This document shows, piece by piece, positions 21,131-30,944 of a stretch of 64,000 nucleotides of DNA. The notes under the pieces are model-generated. The model searched no databases and had not been told where the DNA came from. It worked only from the letters and a program-made list of their open reading frames with translations. The stretch is taken from contig JACEFZ010003497.1 in NCBI GenBank assembly GCA_014155875.1, positions 1 to 64,000 on the forward strand, in the 5' to 3' direction. How positions within the stretch are numbered: the stretch's first letter is position 1; each line of letters begins with the position of its first letter. This DNA is from Cepaea nemoralis. Its lineage: Eukaryota; Mollusca; Gastropoda; Stylommatophora; Helicidae. The position numbers were made by a program, and so were the translations under genes.

Positions 21131-22926
21131 CAACAGAGTACCACTGGATTTTTTAATGTTTCAGCTTCTTGAACTAAACGTAAGTCCATTCCTCCTTAGT
21201 TGGATCGCTGCAGCCCTCTTCCAACGGAAAGTAGTTTTTAGATGTGGCAGTTGGACTTCGGAACCAACAACAATATATCCTGGCCTACCACAGGGATCAC
21301 CATTATTTCCGGTACTGTTCAACGCCTACACAGTGAGAATCACCAGTGAGCAGATCACTGGACCTGGCAGGACATTGTCATATGCCGATGATGTTTTAGT
21401 GTATCGTCAGGGTAAGGATAGAGAGGAGGTTGCTGTGGAACTACAAACCGAACTCAATCGCATAAGTACTTGGTGTGATGAAGCTGGGGCAATGGTCAAC
21501 CCAACAAAGGCAACAGTGACTTGGTTCTCGTTGAATAATCATATTGTCAACAATCCAACACCAACTGTAATGCTGTGTTCAGAGACGGTGGAAAGAACGC
21601 AGGCAATGAATTACCTGGGGATACGGTTTGATCGAAGCCTTGCTTATAATGTGCACATAGACCAGGTGATAACAAAGGCCAAGCGGGGCTTGGCAGCGAT
21701 GCGGGTGATGGCGGCAGCAAACTGTGAGCAGCGCCATCTATGTCTTCTGTACGAGGGGCTGGTCATGTCTGTTTTGGAGTATGCAATGGCAATCTTGACT
21801 CTCAGCCATGAGCAGATAGAAAGGATGGAAAGGATACAGAATGAAGCTATGCGCATTATTCTTGGATGTACAAGAGATACAGCATGCAGGGCGATGCGCT
21901 ACCTTCTTGATTTTCTAACCATTGAAGAGAGAATGCAAGTTTGCAGGGCACGCGCCTACCTCAGAATTAACGCAAACACACAGCATCCACTGCATAGTGA
22001 AATTAGGAAGGTGAAGGGCAGCAGGTTAAAAAGAGGACGGTCGTGGATGGGTCAAGCCGAAGACATTCTTCAACAGGTGTGTTCACTTGAGGACTTAGAA
22101 CCTGGCGAGGAGTGGGTGCAAGTGCCAACAGACTTCTGCACATCCTTTTCAGTTTGCATCCAACTAGATAGAAAATGCAGACAAGAAAATCCGGCTGCTG
22201 TTGAGGCTGAAGTACAAGCGTTGATTTTCGAGAATTCGCTAGACAGTGACGCGGTCATCTACACAGATGGGTCGGTCGTCCGACATGTGAGAAGCTCATG
22301 GGCCTTTACAGCTCGGGCCGGAGGGAGAATTGTGAAGGAGGACTCTGGTGCTTTCACTGAAACCACAAGTAGCCTGACCATGGAAGTCATGGCAGTAAGT
22401 AAAGCAATAACATGGCTCGAGACACAGACATTCACTAGGGCTTGTTTCCTTAGCGACTCAATGAACATGATCAAGAGGATAGAGGAGGGGTCGATCCGAA
22501 GAGAATGGTTGCTGCCTCTGGAGCGGTCTCGGCTGGCAAAGATTAGTTTCATCTTCGTGCCAGGTCATGCGGGAGTACAAGGAAATGAGCGGGCTGACAA
22601 GCTCGCAGGTGAGGCTACTGTGGAGGGCGGACGCGCCATGGACCAGGCTGACATTCTGAATGCTCTACGAGAAGTGAGACTTTTGCAAGAACCAAGTGAT
22701 GACTGTGAATCTACAACAATGGCCAGACTGCGAGAGCAGCAAATTAAAAGAGGGGTGGCCAAACAAGAACACTACGCAGGAAGCCAAAGAAGATTGATAA
22801 ACCAACACAGAACTGGCGTCGTTAGCCGTTACACGCTGCGGGATTTTGCTGAGGAGGGGATCCGAGCACTTATGGACTGAATGGTCCGATGTGCAACGAG
22901 GATGATCTGTCGACTAACTAACTAAC
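21131..22926 (+). mobile_element. I-like element I-alpha2, 5'-truncated, nested in the tail of I-beta1
   Basis: Begins abruptly at CAACAGAGTACC within the RT and ends GTCGAC plus a CTAA repeat (about 22913-22930). TAACTGATA occurs at both ends (21122-21130 and 22927-22935), consistent with a 9-bp target duplication drawn from I-beta1's CTGATAA tail, although the CTAA tail makes the last bases ambiguous. It is nearly identical to I-alpha3 and has no frame break between RT and RNase H, unlike I-alpha1. Confidence 0.85.
21156..22880 (+). CDS. RT (partial) and RNase H of I-alpha2, open frame
   Basis: A 574-residue open frame, truncated at its N-terminus by 5' truncation of the element, so the first ATG is not a true start. 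The RT contributes GLPQGSPLFPVLFNAYTV (motif B) and LSYADDVLVYRQGKD (motif C); motif A is lost. The thumb and linker follow, then RNase H with VIYTDGSVV, TMEVMAVSKAI, CFLSDSMNMI and GHAGVQGNERADKLAG. The last residues differ from the other copies because of a one-base gain near 22842 (TTTT against TTT), giving DFAEEGIRALMD. Without motif A and endonuclease it is inactive. Confidence 0.8.
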   Translation: MFQLLELNVSPFLLSWIAAALFQRKVVFRCGSWTSEPTTIYPGLPQGSPLFPVLFNAYTVRITSEQITGPGRTLSYADDVLVYRQGKDREEVAVELQTELNRISTWCDEAGAMVNPTKATVTWFSLNNHIVNNPTPTVMLCSETVERTQAMNYLGIRFDRSLAYNVHIDQVITKAKRGLAAMRVMAAANCEQRHLCLLYEGLVMSVLEYAMAILTLSHEQIERMERIQNEAMRIILGCTRDTACRAMRYLLDFLTIEERMQVCRARAYLRINANTQHPLHSEIRKVKGSRLKRGRSWMGQAEDILQQVCSLEDLEPGEEWVQVPTDFCTSFSVCIQLDRKCRQENPAAVEAEVQALIFENSLDSDAVIYTDGSVVRHVRSSWAFTARAGGRIVKEDSGAFTETTSSLTMEVMAVSKAITWLETQTFTRACFLSDSMNMIKRIEEGSIRREWLLPLERSRLAKISFIFVPGHAGVQGNERADKLAGEATVEGGRAMDQADILNALREVRLLQEPSDDCESTTMARLREQQIKRGVAKQEHYAGSQRRLINQHRTGVVSRYTLRDFAEEGIRALMD

Positions 22927-23124
22927 TAACTGATAAACCGTCATGGCTTCCTTACAGACATTTTTGTCCAGAATCTTGCATTGGTGTTCAGGTCGTCCAA
23001 TCCTTGAAAAAGGTTTGCGTCTAACGGAGTCTTAATCCAGTGAGGTGTGCAAGACTAATACCGGCACTTTACATCTGCCGAGAGGCATATAAAGGATCTA
23101 CATGAGTTGGATATCCTTTATAAT

Positions 23125-23350
23125 TATAGGACATCACAGTCAAGATACATCATGTTTTGGCTGTTCGTGATTTCCTGGCAAGGTTACTTTCAGTAATTTG
23201 TCATTGTTGTCAGAACGACGGGCACTCATGCAACTAAATGAAAATTATCGCAAGGCGGTCTCCTGCCAAATCGCCCGCTGTGTTTCGAACTCGGTATGCG
23301 GGATTGCACATTTATTTCGTAACCCCTTCGCCACAGCGCCGGCTGTGGAT
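23125..23350 (-). mobile_element. SINE-B copy with a readable tRNA-like head
   Basis: On the minus strand it starts GGCGCTGTGGCGAAGGGGTT (box A-like) and has GAGTTCGAAACACAG (box B-like). The diverged core GACAACAATGACAAATTACT follows, then the terminal GTGATGTCCTATAATTA. 22936-23124 is unremarkable flank. Confidence 0.7.
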
Positions 23351-23402
23351 ATAATGGTACAACCAGGCCAAAGTTCACCACAGCACATACAGACTGGCTG
23401 GC

Positions 23403-23804
23403 ATTGTGCCTCGGTTGGCAGTGTCTCCTCCACATAATGTAGATAGTGCATTATTAATAGGACTAAGCGGGCGCGTAAGCGAAGTTGATCGGAACTGCGC
23501 TGATAATGCCATGAGCACGACCGAGTAAAGGTTCGACGCCTGGGCTCTTCATTTACGTGAGGGAAGTACTGGTCACTTATTCTTCCCCACGTTCAGGGAT
23601 ACAAGATATGTCTCTGTCACATGACCGGCCCATAGCAGGAAACTAGCTTGGGACACATAACTCGTCAATGAACTCCTGACCCAGTGCAAAGAAAGCGCCA
23701 ACGATAGTATTCTACAAGTGCTGGCTGGCTTGATGTGTCGTGAATGTGCTTGCTTTCCTTGTCAATGTGTACGTGTGTTTGTGTGCGTGTGTGTGTCAAT
23801 GTGT

Positions 23805-23843
<39 letters not shown>

Positions 23844-24004
23844 GGTGAGTGTTTTGTGTGTGGGTGAGTGGGATGGCGTGGGGGTTGTATGGGATGGCGT
23901 GGGGGTTGTATGAAGATCACTCTATCAACAACAGCAACGTTCGCACTAACAGTGAAATTCACAGTTCAAACACACATCCATCCTCCCACCCCCACCAATG
24001 CACC

Positions 24005-24039
<35 letters not shown>

Positions 24040-24195
24040 CAATACGGCTCTGTGTCTGTAGGTAGACAAACACACAAGACAGCATCAGAAGCCGACACAC
24101 ACCGGTCTTATTGCTGACATTTTTAATTACATCACAGATATAAAATATAACGTGTCATGAATAAACAATCAGAGTACCCTATTCCTATCTGCTTA
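23403..24195 (-). repeat. Right arm of the inverted duplication (partner 9757-10595)
   Basis: Reverse complement of the left arm, with GT (about 23803-23834) and CA (about 24014-24038) repeats shorter than in the partner, and GGGATGGCGTGGGGGTTGTA tandemly doubled near 23870-23910. A tRNA-like stretch, AAAGGTTCGACGCCTGGGCT (about 23527-23546), could be a promoter B box. The partner is 12.8 kb away. Confidence 0.85.
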
Positions 24196-25436
24196 CAAAT
24201 CCAATCTTAGAAGTTCGGAACCCGGTGACAAACGCACAGATGGTCACTGATTACTGACAGTACCACATATGCGAGATTTTCTTTCAGTGTCTCAATGACC
24301 TATCCAGTCTTCATTCATGCAGGATGGGCACCCCGCTGCTCAATCGGCGCCCTCGTTTCTTGACAGTCATATCCTATGTGTCTGTGAACACAGATCATAA
24401 GTCAATGTAAGCCAATATGATGATTAGGTCATTGTTGGTACTGAGTCTGGTAGTTCAATCGATCTCACACTTTTCGCAATCGCAGGATGCATTAACATGT
24501 CTCTGACCAGGTGATAGGTCATGATAATTATTCACTGCATCCCTCTTAATCAACCTTGAGTCAACACGTTGACATGTTTGATAGTAACGATGGCCTTGAT
24601 ATCCTCCTGGGATAATCACATACTCTACAACTCGCAGATTTGACGTCGCTCAGACGAGACCTAGTCTGTTGATATAAATATCACAGTTGCTGTATGTGTT
24701 AGCCACGTGCTATAGATCATGATGGTCATTCAGATGACATCTAAATATAGCATTCATTCAGCTCTCAAATGAACACGTCTACTCGTGTTGGTGATTCGAA
24801 TTGGCATTCAGGTGTTCTGGCAGGTCAGTCGTGTTTTATAAACCGATGATCCTATTTATATTACGTCCGCACAGTTTGTGATTCCGCCTGATTTATCCGT
24901 GCGTTCATGAGGTGTCATGAACCAACTGGCCAATACTTCGCGGCTGTTATGTTTCTCACTTTGTGACATCTCACGCTTGACCTGTCCTATTAATCATCAT
25001 CATGTGGCTCCTTTACCCAGACAATGTCACCATCATCATCTTTCCATAATACAGGCTATGACAGATAGGTGTATATGCACTACATATCCTAGTGTAACAA
25101 CAAGCGGTTGCCGATCTATACTTCTGATCCCACAACAGTACACTGATACAGGTTATTCAAAGATTAATAACTTTTAAATAGAATTTAATGAGCCCCAGTG
25201 ACAAAACGGTTAGTTCGCTAACTTGTCAATACAGTGTCTTGTATTCAATCACTATGGGCGAAAAGATGAATTTCGTAAAATGGCTACCGGATAATTTTTA
25301 ATATTTCTAGAAGGAAGGAAATGTGACGAAGCAGGGAACTGCTCACCGCCCTCATTATTGTAAAATCCTCACGTTTCACACATCAACTGCATAATTGTCA
25401 TGAGACTATCTGAACTTGTGGCATCTCTGAAGCATA
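24196..25436. other. No recognised feature
   Basis: About 1.2 kb without a gene or repeat I can name. AGTGACAAAACGGTTAGTTC near 25197 is faintly tRNA-like, but I do not see a usable B box. Confidence 0.5.
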
Positions 25437-25830
25437 ATGCAGTTAAGCAAGAGACTAATGAAACACAAGGATGAAGGTAGAATACCAAAGGACATCTGTT
25501 TTGGTGAATTACAGACGGGTAGGAGATCTCAGGGTCGGCCTCTACTACGATACAAAGATGTGTGTAAGCGGGACATGATTGATACAGGCATAGATAATGC
25601 ACATTGGGAGCAAGTCGCCTCTGAACGTGTTGCATGAAGGGCGACTATCAGAAATGGAATAAAGACAAAGGAGAAAATGATTGCAGATAAAGCACACACA
25701 GAGCGTGAGAGACGTAAGATGGTGCAAAATAGTGGAAATGACCATGTTTTCACATGTATCTACTGTGGGCAAACATTTGCAGCAAGAATTGGCCTTACCA
25801 GCCACACTCGCCACCACCATGGATCGTAGT
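25437..25830 (+). pseudogene. Non-LTR element C-terminus with terminal C2H2 finger (Z2)
   Basis: The frame reads GRRSQGRPLLRYKDVCKRD and HWEQVASERVA. A stop at 25635 is followed in the same frame by more of the domain, ending in CIYCGQTFAARIGLTSHTRH (a C-x2-C-x12-H-x3-H zinc finger) near 25760-25825. The finger matches the spacing in Z1 (40590-40670), so both belong to non-LTR families whose polyprotein ends in a zinc finger. No RT remains. Confidence 0.75.
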
Positions 25831-25946
25831 TATTAAGGCTTTTTGAAGCACAATGTACCAAACTATCGTCTGTCAAGACGTAAAGGTGCCTATGTAATGT
25901 ATTGTAATGTAAATGAAACAACTGTGGCATCTGTAAAGTATTATAT

Positions 25947-26004
<58 letters not shown>

Positions 26005-26017
26005 CGACAGATCATCC

Positions 26018-28573
26018 TCATTGCACATCGAACCATTCAGTCCATAAGTGCTCGGATCCCCTCCTCAGCAAATCCCGCAACGTGTAGCGGCTAACGACGC
26101 CAGTTCTGTGTTGGTTTATCAATCTTCTTTGGCTTCCTGCGTAGTGTTCTTGTTTGGCCACCCCTCTTTTAATTTGCTGCTCTCGCAGTCTGGCCATTGT
26201 TGTAGATTCACAGTCATCACTTGGTTCTCGCAAAAGTCTTACTTCTCGTAGAGCATTCAGAATGTCGGCCTGGTCCATGGCGCTTCCGCCCTCCACAGTA
26301 GCCTCACCTGCGAGCTTGTCAGCCCGCTCATTTCCTTGTACTCCCGCATGCCCTGGCACGAAGATAAAACTAATCTTTGCCAGTCGAGACCGCTCCAGAG
26401 GCAGCAACCATTCTCTTCGGATCGACCCCTCCTCTATCCTCTTGATCATGTTCATTGAGTCGCTAAGGAAACAAGCCCTAGTGAATGTCTGTGTCTCGAG
26501 CCATGTTATTGCTTTACTTACTGCCATGACTTCCATGGTCAGGCTACTTGTGGTTTCAGTGAAAGCACCAGAGTCCTCCTTCACAATTCTCCCTCCGGCC
26601 CGAGCTGTAAAGGCCCATGAGCTTCTCACATGTCGGACGACCGACCCATCTGTGTAGATGACCGCGTCACCGTCTAGCGAATTCTCGAAAATCAACGCTT
26701 GTACTTCAGCCTCAACAGCAGCCGGATTTTCTTGTCTGCATTTTCTATCTAGTTGGATGCAAACTGAAAAGGATGTGCAGAAGTCTATTGGCACTCGCAC
26801 CCACTCCTCGCCAGGTTCTAAGTCCTCAAGTGAACACACCTGTTGAAGAATGTCTTCGGCTTGACCCATCCACGACCGTCCTCTTTTTAACCTGCTGCCC
26901 TTCACCTTCCTAATTTCACTATGCAGTGGATGTTGTGTGTTTGCGTTAATTCTGAGGTAGGCGCGTGCCCTGCAACCTTGTATTCTCTCTTCAATGGTTG
27001 GAAAACCAAGAAGGTAGCGCATCGCCCTGCATGCTGTATCTCTTGTACATCCAAGAATAATGCGCATAGCTTCATTCTGTATCCTTTCCATCCTTTCTAT
27101 CTGCTTATGGCTGAGAGTCAGGATTGCCATTGCATACTCCAAAACAGACATGACCAACCCCTCGTACAGAAGACATAGATGGCGCTGCTCACAGTTTGCT
27201 GCCGCCATCACCCGCATCGCTGCCAAACCCCGCTTGGCCTTTGTTATCACCTGGTCTATGTGCACATTATAAGCAAGGCTTCGATCAAACCGTATCCCCA
27301 GGTAATTCATTGCCTGCGTTCTTTCCACCGTCTCTGAACACAGCATTACAGTTGGTGTTGGAGTGTTGACAATATGATTATTCAACGAGAACCAAGTCAC
27401 TGTTGCCTTTGTTGGGTTGACCATTGCCCCAGCTTCATCACACCAAGTACTTATGCGATTGAGTTCGGTTTGTAGTTCCACAGCAACCTCCTCTCTATCC
27501 TTCCCCTGACGATACACTAAAACATCATCGGCATATGACAATGTCCTGCCAGGTCCAGTGATCTGCTCACTGGTGATTCTCACTGTGTAGGCGTTGAACA
27601 GTACCGGAGATAATGGTGATCCCTGTGGTAGGCCAGGATATATTGTTGTTGGTTCCGAAGTCCAACTGCCACATCTAAAAACTACTTTCCGTTGGAAGAG
27701 GGCTGCAGCGATCCAACTAAGGAGGAATGGACTTACGTTTAGTTCGAGAAGCTGAAACATTAAAAAATCCAGTGGTACTCTGTTGTATGCGTCCTCAAGA
27801 TCAATCGCTGCAGCAACGGTTTCAGTGCCTGAGTGGAAACCTTCATAGACATCCTGGGCAAAGACTGCTGCATTGGTCCAGGTTTCTCTCTTTGGACGGT
27901 ACCCACCCAGGGTGGGTGGGAAAACACCTTGCCTCTCTAGTTGGCTTGATATTTTCCTGGCAATTACCTTCTCCAGCAGCTTGCCTATTGTATTCTGCAT
28001 GGTTATAATTCGATATGCCTGAATTTTTGTGTGGTCTTTGTCAGGCTTCGGCAAGGGAATCAGATAGCTGTGTAACCATTCCTCCTTGATGCTAGCACTC
28101 CCTATACTGTTGTTGTACATGTCTGCTAGTTTCTCTAGCTCATTGTCGGTACACCTATTTATGTCGTCGTATCTTATGCCATCAGGACCTGGAGCACTGT
28201 TTTTTGATCGTCGAAGCACAGCCTTGATTTCTTTCACTGTCACTGTGTCTTCATCCGAAGTGTTCTGGGCCTTGCATCTGTCTGAGGTGACCTCCTTGGC
28301 CAGATTTCGGCCTCCCATGTCTGTCTGGTTGCTCTGCTCAAGGTAGCGTTCAAAGAGGGCTTTGCCCTTGTCCTCGTCAGTCCTCTGCCAGATGAGGTCA
28401 GCACCTTGGAAGTCAGAAATGCTCTTATTCTTGACTACACCACTCATGCTTTTATGTAGTCGCCAGAACAATTTCAGTGACTTGTCTGTGCTTACTCTTT
28501 GACACACCTCTGCCCATTTTTCGCTTTTAACAACCTTGACCAGTTTTTTGAAGTAGCTTACTTTTGTGTGCAT
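26018..28573 (-). CDS. RT and RNase H of I-alpha3, intact 851-residue frame
   Basis: The longest undamaged frame in the window. The ATG at 28573 is internal to the element's protein and marks only the first Met after a frameshift. RT: APGPDGIRYDDI, AAAIDLEDAYNRV (motif A), GLPQGSPLSPVLFNAYTV (motif B) and LSYADDVLVYRQG (motif C). RNase H: VIYTDGSVVRHV, TMEVMAVSKAITW, CFLSDSMNMI and GHAGVQGNERADKLAG. It differs from I-alpha1 and I-alpha2 at scattered residues. The intact frame suggests a young insertion that arrived 5'-truncated, or recent descent from an active source. Confidence 0.88.
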   Translation of the reverse strand: MHTKVSYFKKLVKVVKSEKWAEVCQRVSTDKSLKLFWRLHKSMSGVVKNKSISDFQGADLIWQRTDEDKGKALFERYLEQSNQTDMGGRNLAKEVTSDRCKAQNTSDEDTVTVKEIKAVLRRSKNSAPGPDGIRYDDINRCTDNELEKLADMYNNSIGSASIKEEWLHSYLIPLPKPDKDHTKIQAYRIITMQNTIGKLLEKVIARKISSQLERQGVFPPTLGGYRPKRETWTNAAVFAQDVYEGFHSGTETVAAAIDLEDAYNRVPLDFLMFQLLELNVSPFLLSWIAAALFQRKVVFRCGSWTSEPTTIYPGLPQGSPLSPVLFNAYTVRITSEQITGPGRTLSYADDVLVYRQGKDREEVAVELQTELNRISTWCDEAGAMVNPTKATVTWFSLNNHIVNTPTPTVMLCSETVERTQAMNYLGIRFDRSLAYNVHIDQVITKAKRGLAAMRVMAAANCEQRHLCLLYEGLVMSVLEYAMAILTLSHKQIERMERIQNEAMRIILGCTRDTACRAMRYLLGFPTIEERIQGCRARAYLRINANTQHPLHSEIRKVKGSRLKRGRSWMGQAEDILQQVCSLEDLEPGEEWVRVPIDFCTSFSVCIQLDRKCRQENPAAVEAEVQALIFENSLDGDAVIYTDGSVVRHVRSSWAFTARAGGRIVKEDSGAFTETTSSLTMEVMAVSKAITWLETQTFTRACFLSDSMNMIKRIEEGSIRREWLLPLERSRLAKISFIFVPGHAGVQGNERADKLAGEATVEGGSAMDQADILNALREVRLLREPSDDCESTTMARLREQQIKRGVAKQEHYAGSQRRLINQHRTGVVSRYTLRDLLRRGSEHLWTEWFDVQ

Positions 28574-29043
28574 CTCTCTAAGTGCAAGCAGGGACTAGGA
28601 TGACCAGCTCTGTTCTTCTTGGCATTTTGCCATCTCCTTACAGCACTACGCTTATGCACCCAAGCCTTCTCCACCTCAAAACTCCACCACGGTGGCTGCT
28701 CCCAGCTTTTTTTCCTGCCCTGAAACGTTCTGCGCTTGTCACGTCTTATTTTACTCACCACATCTTGCCCTGTACTGTCATACTGGAACGTCTTTACCGT
28801 TAGCATGTGCTGCCTGGTTCTGCCTTTCTCCACCAGTATGCTGCACGGGTGGTGGTCGCTGCCATGGTGTCCTAGGACGACACCCCATCTACACACTGTA
28901 GTGAGTGAAGGTGAAACTAGCGCCAGATCAATAGCACTGTCCTCATCGCCCGGACGGCTTGCTGTCCTGGTGACACAGCCACTGTTGATACAAACCAGGT
29001 CGATGGTTTCCAGTGCAGTCTCGAGCTCCTCCCCCTGTGTATT
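28558..29043 (-). pseudogene. Truncated endonuclease of I-alpha3
   Basis: Covers only the C-terminal part of the endonuclease (from TQGEELETALETIDLVC) through AIDLALVSPSL and HHGSDHHPCSILV. A 4-bp deletion near 28578, relative to I-alpha1, puts it out of frame with the RT frame that starts at 28573. The first half of the domain is absent because the copy is 5'-truncated at 29043. Confidence 0.8.
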
Positions 29044-29064
29044 CCTCCTCCTCCAAAGTATTAT

Positions 29065-29211
29065 GTACTTACAGTAAGACTTGAAATAATGTGGCATGAA
29101 GCATGGGTCCTCAACCACCTGCCAGCATGCCGTCATATCTGTGGCTGTCTCTGGGAGCGCAGTCCACGTCTTCATCACATTATTCATCTTCGTTTCTATG
29201 ATCATCCACAT
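29065..29211 (-). other. Open host stretch ending at a splice-donor-like site
   Basis: On the minus strand an open frame reads NNVMKTWTALPETATDM and then DPCFMPHYFKSY, followed at once by the donor-like GTAAGTAC (about 29070-29077). It could be a host exon next to the I-alpha3 insertion. I do not recognise the protein and see no convincing acceptor. 29212-29609 holds nothing recognised. Confidence 0.3.
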
Positions 29212-29609
29212 GTGTTGTTATGTCTCCCTCTATTTCGTTGGTTCTGGGAGTTATAGACAGGGCTGTTCCAGTTACAATATAATCAGGTTGTCTCATTGTA
29301 TGTCCTGTCTATTGCTAAGGTCCGCATAACTGATTCTGTCATACCATTTTAGTCCTTTTCGTTACAGGACCAATTAACGGATGCAGATAATTATCAATTG
29401 CTTTAGTCGTTCTCCATGTTTCTGATTCATATAGCGGTACGAATTTAACATTAGTTATAAATTATAAGTTTAGTACGAGGTTTAATTTCTTTTGACTTCC
29501 AATTGCCGACTGTCTTTTGTTAGTAATATATTTTCTAATAAAGAACACTATACTTAAATAAGCTGACTGTGTATGCATAATCAAGGTACGTCAAAAATGT
29601 TACATTTGG

Positions 29610-29976
29610 AGCACTCATTAATGGTTAGTGACGGCCATCATCATTACACCTCGGACAGGTCCATAGCTGCTCCGATCTCCCCCCTAAACATCTCTGCCAG
29701 CGTATAAAGACTGATCGTACCAGTTCTGTCTTGGTTAATTCAATGTCTTGTGTCCTTAACAAAATGTTGATGTCCGGCGGCTGCACGCTTCACTCCCTCT
29801 TCCCTCACTCTGGACAAGGAAGCAGATTCCCAGGTTTCCTTAGTGTCATCTATTCGTCCAGCGTCTCTTGTGGTGTTGATGTTGTCTGGCCCATCCATCG
29901 TTCTTTCCACCTCGAACATTACCATGTTCGCCATTCGTTGCATTCCACCTCCGAGTGAGCTGGTACATGCATACAA
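29610..29976 (-). pseudogene. I-gamma: C-terminal fragment of another I-like element
   Basis: On the minus strand GPDNINTTRDAGRIDDTKET aligns with the post-RNase-H region of I-beta1 (MDRADVINVLKDMARTEDFD). After a stop the sequence continues with an NQDRTGTISLYTL-like block and a GEIGAAMDLS block that parallels GSEHLWTCPE. It is too diverged for I-alpha or I-beta and has no clear tail. Confidence 0.6.
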
Positions 29977-30111
29977 GTAATCTTGACTAAATGTAATGAC
30001 TCAGTGTGCCGAGCCATTCACGTCACATACTGCCAATCTGGACATCATGAGCAAGTTCATTGAGCACACATGACTATGTTGAATAAATATTAGCCTTCTT
30101 TCCCCTTCTCC

Positions 30112-30475
30112 TGCTTCTTCTTCTTCTTCTTCTTCTTCTTCTTCTTCTTCTTCTTCTTCAGCGTTCCGAGCCATTGAGGTTCTTTGCTGCAGATACAATC
30201 TGTCTCCATTCGTCTCTCTGGTTGACCTTCTCTTGCCAGTCGTTGATTCCAAGTGCTTGTAGGTCTGTATATGTATTATCTCTCCACCGTCTTCTTGGTC
30301 TACCTCGGGATCTACGGTCTTTTATTTCCTGAGTGTAAGCGAGTTTTGTTTCCCTATTATCTTCCATTCTTTCTATATGCTCCAGCCATTGTAGTCTATT
30401 AGCCTTCATGATACCAGTGATTAGCGGGGACTTAAACAGATCATAAATGTCTTTGTTGCTTCTTTTCCACTCAAC
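30112..30475 (-). mobile_element. RTE-like element beta2, 3' end with AAG tail
   Basis: On the minus strand the last RT-C-terminal residues read RLQWLEHIERM, DRRSRGRPRRRWRDN and NDWQEKVNQRDEWRQIVSAA. They end in an AAG repeat (CTT on the plus strand, 30112-30158), exactly as in beta1. Homology to beta1 stops near 30475. Confidence 0.82.
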
Positions 30476-30944
30476 TCAACTCAACACATACAGTGCAATC
30501 CTTCACACCATGATAAACACTAAGTCGGTTATTCATCTTTATTTCGCAAAATACATTTTTTTTTTTCGAAAACATGAACGCGTGCAACTAGTAAGGTGAA
30601 AATACAAACTAACAAGTAAATCATAACAAATATATTAGATCATCAACTCTGACAGAAATACATTGTGGCATACACTCTGATAACCTCTGAACTCCAGTGA
30701 CCTATGAACTCCAGTGACCTATGAACGCCACTTCTTGTGTTTTGCTGAAAACACAGTTCACTTGTATTAAGGGCCCTTCCCTTACTCATCCTGCTGTAGA
30801 GGTTCCTGTCGATATAACAATAGCAACAAAGAGTTCAGTAATTAATAGTTGCATCATAAACACAATTAAAAGCAATTTTCCTGATATTTTAAAGGAAGCC
30901 ATCTCTTTTAACACAAGCTTTAAAAATTGGAAGAATTATCTTTA
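30476..30944. other. No recognised feature
   Basis: Contains short repeats (CTCAA at about 30469-30484, a T run near 30560, and CTCCAGTGACCTATGAA twice near 30692-30724). The open frame at 30721-30996 runs into RTE-like sequence and is not a gene. Confidence 0.5.

Larger units (their letters stand above)
25948..29043 (-). mobile_element. I-like element I-alpha3, 5'-truncated
   Basis: Runs on the minus strand from 29043, within the endonuclease, to a CTAA tail seen as a GTTA repeat at 25948-26003. AAAGTATTAT flanks it at 25935-25944 and 29055-29064. About 11 bases rich in CCT (29044-29054) lie between the end of homology and the right duplication, as filler at the 5' junction. RT and RNase H are intact; the endonuclease is truncated and frameshifted. 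Confidence 0.9.

Noticed and set aside
25190..25290. tRNA-like SINE head
   Set aside because: Only the first part resembles a tRNA; box B is poor and no second copy was found in the window.
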